Source: JAJBWD01 sp041670885 (GTDB taxonomy: Bacteria > Bacillota > Clostridia > Clostridiales > Clostridiaceae). From it: DNA of 9,072 bases. The first letter of the stretch is position 1, and every line of letters starts with the position of its first letter. The notes below the pieces were generated by a model. That model had not been told where the DNA came from and searched no databases. It saw only the letters and a list, made by a program, of their open reading frames with translations. Of the stretch, positions 5,741 to 9,072 are shown piece by piece. The stretch spans positions 1 to 9,072 of the forward strand of contig JBAXYJ010000112.1 of NCBI GenBank assembly GCA_041670885.1, in the 5' to 3' direction. Position numbers and translations under genes: made by a program.

Positions 5741-7084
5741 GTGGCAGAACTTATAAGAAAAAAGAAGCTTACACCGGTTCAAGTATTAGCAATTGGCTTT
5801 GCTTCTATAATTTTTCTTGGTGCAGTTCTTCTTACTCTTCCAATATCTTCTAATTCAGGTAAAAGTACACCTTTTTTAAACTGTTTATTTACATCTACTT
5901 CAGCCGTCTGTGTAACAGGCTTGGTAGTTGTTGATACAGGAACTTATTGGAGTTATTTTGGAAAAACAATTATTATGTTTCTTATAGAAGCGGGTGGGCT
6001 TGGGTTCATGACCTTTGCAATATTATTTTCTCTTATTTTAGGAAAGAAAATATCATTTAAAGAAAGACTTGTAATACAAGAGGCTTTGAATACAAGCACC
6101 TTTGGAGGCTTAGTAAGGCTTACAAGATATGTTCTTTTATTCAGCTTTTCCATAGAATTTATCGGAGCCAGCCTTTTAGCTACGCAGTTTATACCTAAGC
6201 TTGGACTAATAAAAGGTATCTATTATAGCTTATTTCATTCTGTATCAGCCTTTTGCAATGCAGGATTTGATTTGCTTGGAAATTTTGATTCACTTACAAA
6301 GGTTTATAATAACTATATTATAATACTAACTATATCATTTCTTATAATAATAGGTGGTCTTGGCTTTTCAGTTTGGGCAGAGCTTTACAATTTTAAAAGG
6401 TTAAAGAAGTTTTCCCTTCATACTAAATTAGTAATTACAGTAACTTCTGCACTTATAATTATAGGCACGCTGCTTATACTTATACTGGAATATCATAATC
6501 CGGGTACTATAGGAAAGATGCCCTTTGGCGATAAACTGTTATCTGCATATTTTGCAGCTGTGACGCCAAGAACGGCAGGCTTTAACTCAATATCAACTAC
6601 TGCAATGAATCCGGGAAGTAAATTCCTTACGGTTATTCTTATGTTCATTGGAGGATCACCAGGTTCCACTGCAGGAGGAGTAAAAACTACTACCATGGGT
6701 GTTCTTATATTTACGGTTATTTCTATAATTAAAGGCCGCAGCGAAACCGAAATATATATGAGAAAGATAAATAAGGATATAGTATACAGAGCTTTTGCAA
6801 TAACGGTAGCAGGTTTAGGTATAGTAGTTATGGATGTTCTCATTTTATCCATGACAGAAAAGCTGGCAAACCTGGGGGAGATACTTTATGAGGTAACCTC
6901 AGCCTTTGGTACTGTAGGACTATCATTGGGATTAACCACTAAACTCACTATAATTGGTAAAATGGTAATAATACTCACCATGTATGCCGGCAGAGTAGGG
7001 CCGCTTACCATAGCATTTGCATTAGCTAAAAACAAGAAAAGTACAGGGATAAAATACCCTGAAGAAAAAGTAATGGTTGGTTAA
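5741..7084 (+). CDS. ktrB: Potassium uptake system membrane subunit (KtrB / TrkH family)
   Basis: A 447-residue integral membrane protein built of four helix-pore-helix repeats, the pore-forming part of a K+ transporter in the cytoplasmic membrane. The four pore-loop signatures, each with the filter glycine, are visible: STSAVCVTGL (52-61), SVSAFCNAGFD (167-177), AVTPRTAGFN (273-282) and TSAFGTVGLS (386-395). GGSPGSTAGGVKTT (304-317) corresponds to the flexible gating loop in the third repeat, and MYAGRVGPLTIAFAL (414-428) is the conserved final helix. Length is close to Bacillus KtrB (about 445), shorter than E. coli TrkH. The partner gene downstream encodes a single-RCK subunit, which also favours Ktr over Trk naming. 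It starts with GTG at 5741 after GAGGTGA. Confidence 0.93.
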   Translation: MAELIRKKKLTPVQVLAIGFASIIFLGAVLLTLPISSNSGKSTPFLNCLFTSTSAVCVTGLVVVDTGTYWSYFGKTIIMFLIEAGGLGFMTFAILFSLILGKKISFKERLVIQEALNTSTFGGLVRLTRYVLLFSFSIEFIGASLLATQFIPKLGLIKGIYYSLFHSVSAFCNAGFDLLGNFDSLTKVYNNYIIILTISFLIIIGGLGFSVWAELYNFKRLKKFSLHTKLVITVTSALIIIGTLLILILEYHNPGTIGKMPFGDKLLSAYFAAVTPRTAGFNSISTTAMNPGSKFLTVILMFIGGSPGSTAGGVKTTTMGVLIFTVISIIKGRSETEIYMRKINKDIVYRAFAITVAGLGIVVMDVLILSMTEKLANLGEILYEVTSAFGTVGLSLGLTTKLTIIGKMVIILTMYAGRVGPLTIAFALAKNKKSTGIKYPEEKVMVG

Positions 7085-7202
7085 GATATTTCTATAGCTT
7101 CCTTCGGCTGGTTTTCGTAATAAAATAACGAATGTTCACCGTTTTTTATTACGAAAAATATAAATTAAAAGCTTTGGAAATATATATGTTAAGATATTTC
7201 TA
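7080..7202 (+). repeat. 15-bp direct repeat pair flanking structured element B
   Basis: GTTAAGATATTTCTA occurs at 7080-7094, spanning the ktrB stop codon, and again identically at 7188-7202, just before the ktrA ribosome site. The left copy overlaps the first helix strand of element B. Bases 7174-7183 can pair either with 7086-7095 or with 7194-7203, so the repeat creates two competing folds. Confidence 0.7.
7086..7183 (+). repeat. Structured element, copy B (unidentified), upstream of ktrA
   Basis: It occupies most of the 142-base gap between ktrB and ktrA. The outer helix 7086-7100 pairs with 7169-7183 (15 positions, one T-T mismatch, one G-T). The inner helix 7112-7125 pairs with 7144-7157 (14 perfect pairs). 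A bulged T7126 is followed by AACG (7127-7130) pairing with CGTT (7140-7143) and a 9-nt loop. The internal loop carries CCTTCGGCTGG (7101-7111) opposite a strand containing TAAATTA (7161-7167). No T-run follows the helices, so it is not a simple terminator. It matches copy A at 2294-2387 in layout and loop sequence. I do not see the conserved parts of the c-di-AMP (ydaO) riboswitch known near some ktr genes. Confidence 0.75.
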
Positions 7203-7226
7203 ATAGAAAATATAGAGGTGAAATAA

Positions 7227-7889
7227 ATGTCAGGTAAACAATATTTAGTTGTTGGTCTTGGAAGATTTGGCTCTTCTGTTGCCAAAACCTTGTACAATTC
7301 AGGAAACGATGTTTTGGCAATTGATAAAAATGAAGAAACAGTAAATGAAATAGCAGAGCATGTAACTCAGGCAATTACGGTTAATGCTACAGATGAAACA
7401 TCTCTTAAAGCAATGGGCATAGGGAATTTTGATGTAGCAGTAGTAAGCATAGGAACTGATGTTCAGTCCTCGATAATGGCAGTTCTTCTTTTAAAGGAGC
7501 TGGGAGTTAAATATATAATTGCTAAAGCACATGATGATCTTCACGGTAAGGTTTTAAGAAAAATAGGAGCTGACAGAATAGTATTTGCTGAGAGAGACAT
7601 GGGAATGAGGGTAGCCCATAATCTGGTATCCTCAAACATTCTGGATTATATTGAACTTTCTCCAAACTATGGGATAGTTGAAACTCTTCCTCCAAAGGGC
7701 TGGCATGGAAAGAACTTAAATGAGCTTAATGTAAGAGCTAAGTACGGCATAAATATAATAGCTTTAAAAAGAGGAAAAGATGTAAATGTATCTCCAACTG
7801 CTGAAGAAATAATAGGAATAAATGATATTCTTGTAGTAGTGGGCGGAACAGATGAACTGGAAAAATTGGAGAATATGGTTAAAGGCTGA
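7227..7889 (+). CDS. ktrA: Potassium uptake regulatory subunit, RCK domain (KtrA / TrkA family)
   Basis: A 220-residue cytoplasmic gating protein with one RCK_N and one RCK_C domain, the size of Bacillus KtrA and half that of E. coli TrkA. RCK_N (about 1-130) is a Rossmann fold with YLVVGLGRFGSSVAK (6-20), including GLGRFG (10-15), and an acidic strand end AID (31-33) for nucleotide ribose binding. Family members bind ATP/ADP or NAD(H) and form an octameric ring on a KtrB dimer. IVFAERDMGMRVA (118-130) is the typical linker, with Glu122 at the position where metal-binding Glu is found in KtrA. RCK_C (about 138-220) has YGINIIALKRG (173-183); this domain binds c-di-AMP in several Firmicutes. 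ATG 7227 follows GAGGTGA. It shares one base with the next gene (TGATG). Confidence 0.94.
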   Translation: MSGKQYLVVGLGRFGSSVAKTLYNSGNDVLAIDKNEETVNEIAEHVTQAITVNATDETSLKAMGIGNFDVAVVSIGTDVQSSIMAVLLLKELGVKYIIAKAHDDLHGKVLRKIGADRIVFAERDMGMRVAHNLVSSNILDYIELSPNYGIVETLPPKGWHGKNLNELNVRAKYGINIIALKRGKDVNVSPTAEEIIGINDILVVVGGTDELEKLENMVKG

Positions 7890-8671
7890 TGGAAAGAATA
7901 GAAAGCTGTGATAACCCACTGATAAAGGAAATCAAAAAACTTAAAGATAAAAAATGGAGAGAAAAAGATAAAAAATTTATTGCTGAAGGACTTAGATTTA
8001 CAATAGAAGCAGTAAAATCTTCGTTTCCTGTTCCATATATTTTTATTCTTGAGAAAAAAGAAGATAAAATATATGAAAGTGGTCTTTTATCAATATTAAG
8101 TGATGATACTAAGGTATATATATTATCCCCAAAGGCTTTCAATGAAATCAAAGAAACTGAAAGCTCCCAGGGAATAATATCCATAGTTTCTTTTAGTGAA
8201 TTTACAAAAGATGGCGAAGGCTTTTATATACTTTGTGATAAAGTTCAAGATCCCGGAAACCTGGGCACCATAATAAGATGCGCTCATGCCTTTAACTGCT
8301 TGGGAGTAATATTGACTTCAGGCACCGTTGACCCTTATAATGAAAAGACACTAAGGTCCACCATGGGATCTATATTTAAGGTTCCTGTAATAAAAGACAA
8401 TGACCTCTCCTTTACCAAAGGATTAAAAGAAAAGGGATATAAGCTAATAGGAACATCACTAAATGGAAGCACTTACTTAGATAAAACAAAGCTCCCTGTT
8501 AAATCAATAATAGCCTTAGGAAACGAAGGAAGCGGATTATCTGAAGAAATTTCATCAAATTCAGATATTTTAGTAAAAATAAATATGCCAGGAAACGCAG
8601 AAAGCTTGAATGTTTCCTCTGCAGCCTCTATAATAATATATGAGTATATAAAACAAAATAAATACAGCTAA
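7889..8671 (+). CDS. TrmH/SpoU-family RNA 2'-O-methyltransferase (YsgA/RlmP-like)
   Basis: A 260-residue SPOUT-class enzyme that uses S-adenosylmethionine to methylate a ribose 2'-OH in RNA. The N-terminal substrate-binding domain (about 1-105) contains KKWREKDKKFIAEGLRFTIEA (21-41). The knotted catalytic domain has motif 1 DPGNLGTIIR (121-130, catalytic-type Arg130), motif 2 ALGNEGSGL (209-217) and motif 3 MPGNAESLNVSSAAS (233-247). In Bacillus subtilis ysgA, encoding an enzyme of this family that acts on 23S rRNA (RlmP), lies next to pheS. That position supports orthology, but the exact target base cannot be read from sequence. Its ATG overlaps the ktrA stop (TGATG) and only a weak site (AAAGG) precedes it, so translation is probably coupled to ktrA. 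Its 3' end contains the pheS promoter. Confidence 0.92.
   Translation: MERIESCDNPLIKEIKKLKDKKWREKDKKFIAEGLRFTIEAVKSSFPVPYIFILEKKEDKIYESGLLSILSDDTKVYILSPKAFNEIKETESSQGIISIVSFSEFTKDGEGFYILCDKVQDPGNLGTIIRCAHAFNCLGVILTSGTVDPYNEKTLRSTMGSIFKVPVIKDNDLSFTKGLKEKGYKLIGTSLNGSTYLDKTKLPVKSIIALGNEGSGLSEEISSNSDILVKINMPGNAESLNVSSAASIIIYEYIKQNKYS
8606..8634 (+). promoter_or_regulatory. Promoter for the pheS T-box transcript, inside the methyltransferase gene
   Basis: TTGAAT (8606-8611) and TATAAT (8629-8634) are spaced by 17 bp, predicting a start near 8641-8642. The -35 box is formed by the codons for Leu240-Asn241 of SpoU motif 3 and the -10 box by codons 247-249. The T-box stem I begins directly after the stop codon, so a promoter upstream of the stop is required. 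Confidence 0.82.
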
Positions 8672-8880
8672 GATAAAGAGAGTAAATATAAGAAAATATT
8701 TAGGGATAAAAAGCCATAGACTGAAAGCTTTTTTATATTAACTTATATTGAAGTTCACTTTTGAGCTCCGCCGGTGATATGTAGTCGGCAGCGGTAATTC
8801 CGTTATAATATGAGAGGACCAAAAGTCAAATTGGGTGGTACCGCGGATATATCCGTCCCTTATGTAGGGCGGATTTTTTA
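8642..8880 (+). promoter_or_regulatory. T-box leader, phenylalanine-specific, upstream of pheS
   Basis: A tRNA-sensing leader that permits pheS transcription when tRNA-Phe is uncharged. Stem I has AAAG (8675-8678) closing with CTTT (8758-8761), the AGTA motif at 8681-8684, and an apical hairpin AAAAAGC (8708-8714) with GCTTTTT (8727-8733) whose loop ends CTGAAA. The specifier TTC (8754-8756, Phe) is followed by A. A later hairpin uses GCCG with CGGC (about 8769-8787). The T-box GGGTGGTACCGCGG is at 8833-8846; TGGT would pair with a NCCA end carrying A at the discriminator, as expected for tRNA-Phe. The antiterminator excludes the terminator at 8851-8879. Confidence 0.95.
8851..8879 (+). terminator. 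T-box terminator hairpin of pheS
   Basis: ATCCGTCCCT (8851-8860) pairs with AGGGCGGAT (8866-8874), leaving one bulged T, over a TATGT loop. It is followed by six T (8874-8879), an A and another T-run. Confidence 0.92.
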
Positions 8881-8907
8881 TTTTTTGAAAAAAATAAGGA
8901 GGAAATC

Positions 8908-9072
8908 ATGAAAGAAAAACTAAGTAAAATCAAGGAAAATGCTTTTAATGAGCTTAAACAAACAGCATCTAAGGAAGTATTAGAACAAATCAGAGTAAAA
9001 TATCTGGGCAAAAAGGGAGAGCTCACATCAATTCTTAAAGGAATGAAGGATTTATCAAATGAAGAAAGACCG
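8908..9072 (+). CDS. pheS: Phenylalanine--tRNA ligase alpha subunit, N-terminal part
   Basis: The first 55 codons are present and the frame is still open at the window edge. PheS is the catalytic subunit of the alpha2-beta2 enzyme that charges tRNA-Phe. The visible part is the N-terminal coiled-coil arm that contacts tRNA, ending in RVKYLGKKGELTSILKGM (29-46), DL and EERP (52-55), a strong family signature. ATG 8908 follows AAGGAGGA at ideal spacing. It lies behind a phenylalanine-specific T-box; pheT would be expected downstream, outside the window. Confidence 0.96.
   Translation, partial: MKEKLSKIKENAFNELKQTASKEVLEQIRVKYLGKKGELTSILKGMKDLSNEERP

Noticed and set aside
6493..6852. Minus-strand open frame opposite ktrB
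   Set aside because: It is antisense to conserved pore-loop and gating segments of ktrB, and has no ribosome site or family resemblance.
7080..7202. Transposon insertion with a 15-bp target duplication
   Set aside because: The left repeat overlaps the outer helix of the element instead of flanking it, there are no transposase remnants, and copy A has no matching flanking repeats.
7085..7226. c-di-AMP (ydaO/yuaA) riboswitch before ktrA
   Set aside because: The location is suggestive, but I cannot find the conserved core of that riboswitch, and the observed fold instead matches the element at 2294-2387.
8801..8812. TATAAT-like hexamer inside the pheS T-box leader
   Set aside because: No suitable -35 box lies upstream and the bases belong to the T-box structure; a start there would remove stem I and the specifier.

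Overview
This window looks like chromosomal DNA from a spore-forming, low-GC Firmicute of the Clostridium type. The reasons are the AT-rich sequence, strong Shine-Dalgarno sites, a Spo0E-like protein, YtxC next to thrS, two T-box leaders and a Firmicutes-type L20 leader. Apart from one reverse-strand gene, everything reads left to right. The last gene (pheS) is cut by the window edge.

Layout. Positions 131-304 encode a small Spo0E-like protein that shares a bidirectional terminator with a converging DUF6873-type gene (380-1081, minus strand). Divergent from that gene is ytxC (1153-2040). A consensus promoter overlapping the ytxC stop starts a threonyl T-box leader and thrS (2413-4320). A second consensus promoter just after thrS starts an L20-responsive leader and the infC-rpmI-rplT operon (4485-5599), in which infC uses an ATT start codon. 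After a terminator come a two-component potassium transporter, ktrB-ktrA (5741-7889), and an overlapping SpoU/TrmH-type RNA methyltransferase gene (7889-8671). A promoter buried in that gene's 3' end starts a phenylalanyl T-box leader and pheS (8908 onward).

How it works together. The core is a translation block with three separate RNA feedback circuits: uncharged tRNA-Thr for thrS, ribosomal protein L20 for IF3/L35/L20, and uncharged tRNA-Phe for pheS. KtrAB potassium uptake and an rRNA-type methyltransferase sit between the rplT and pheS units.

Most interesting observation. Two non-coding stretches, 2294-2387 upstream of thrS and 7086-7183 upstream of ktrA, fold into the same architecture: a 15-bp outer helix, an asymmetric internal loop with conserved CCTTYGGCTG on one side and TAAATTA on the other, a 14-bp inner helix, a bulged T, a 4-bp helix and an 8-9 nt loop. 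Many helix positions differ between the copies by compensatory changes while the loops are conserved. I do not recognise this element. It may be an undescribed structured RNA or a small palindromic repeat family.
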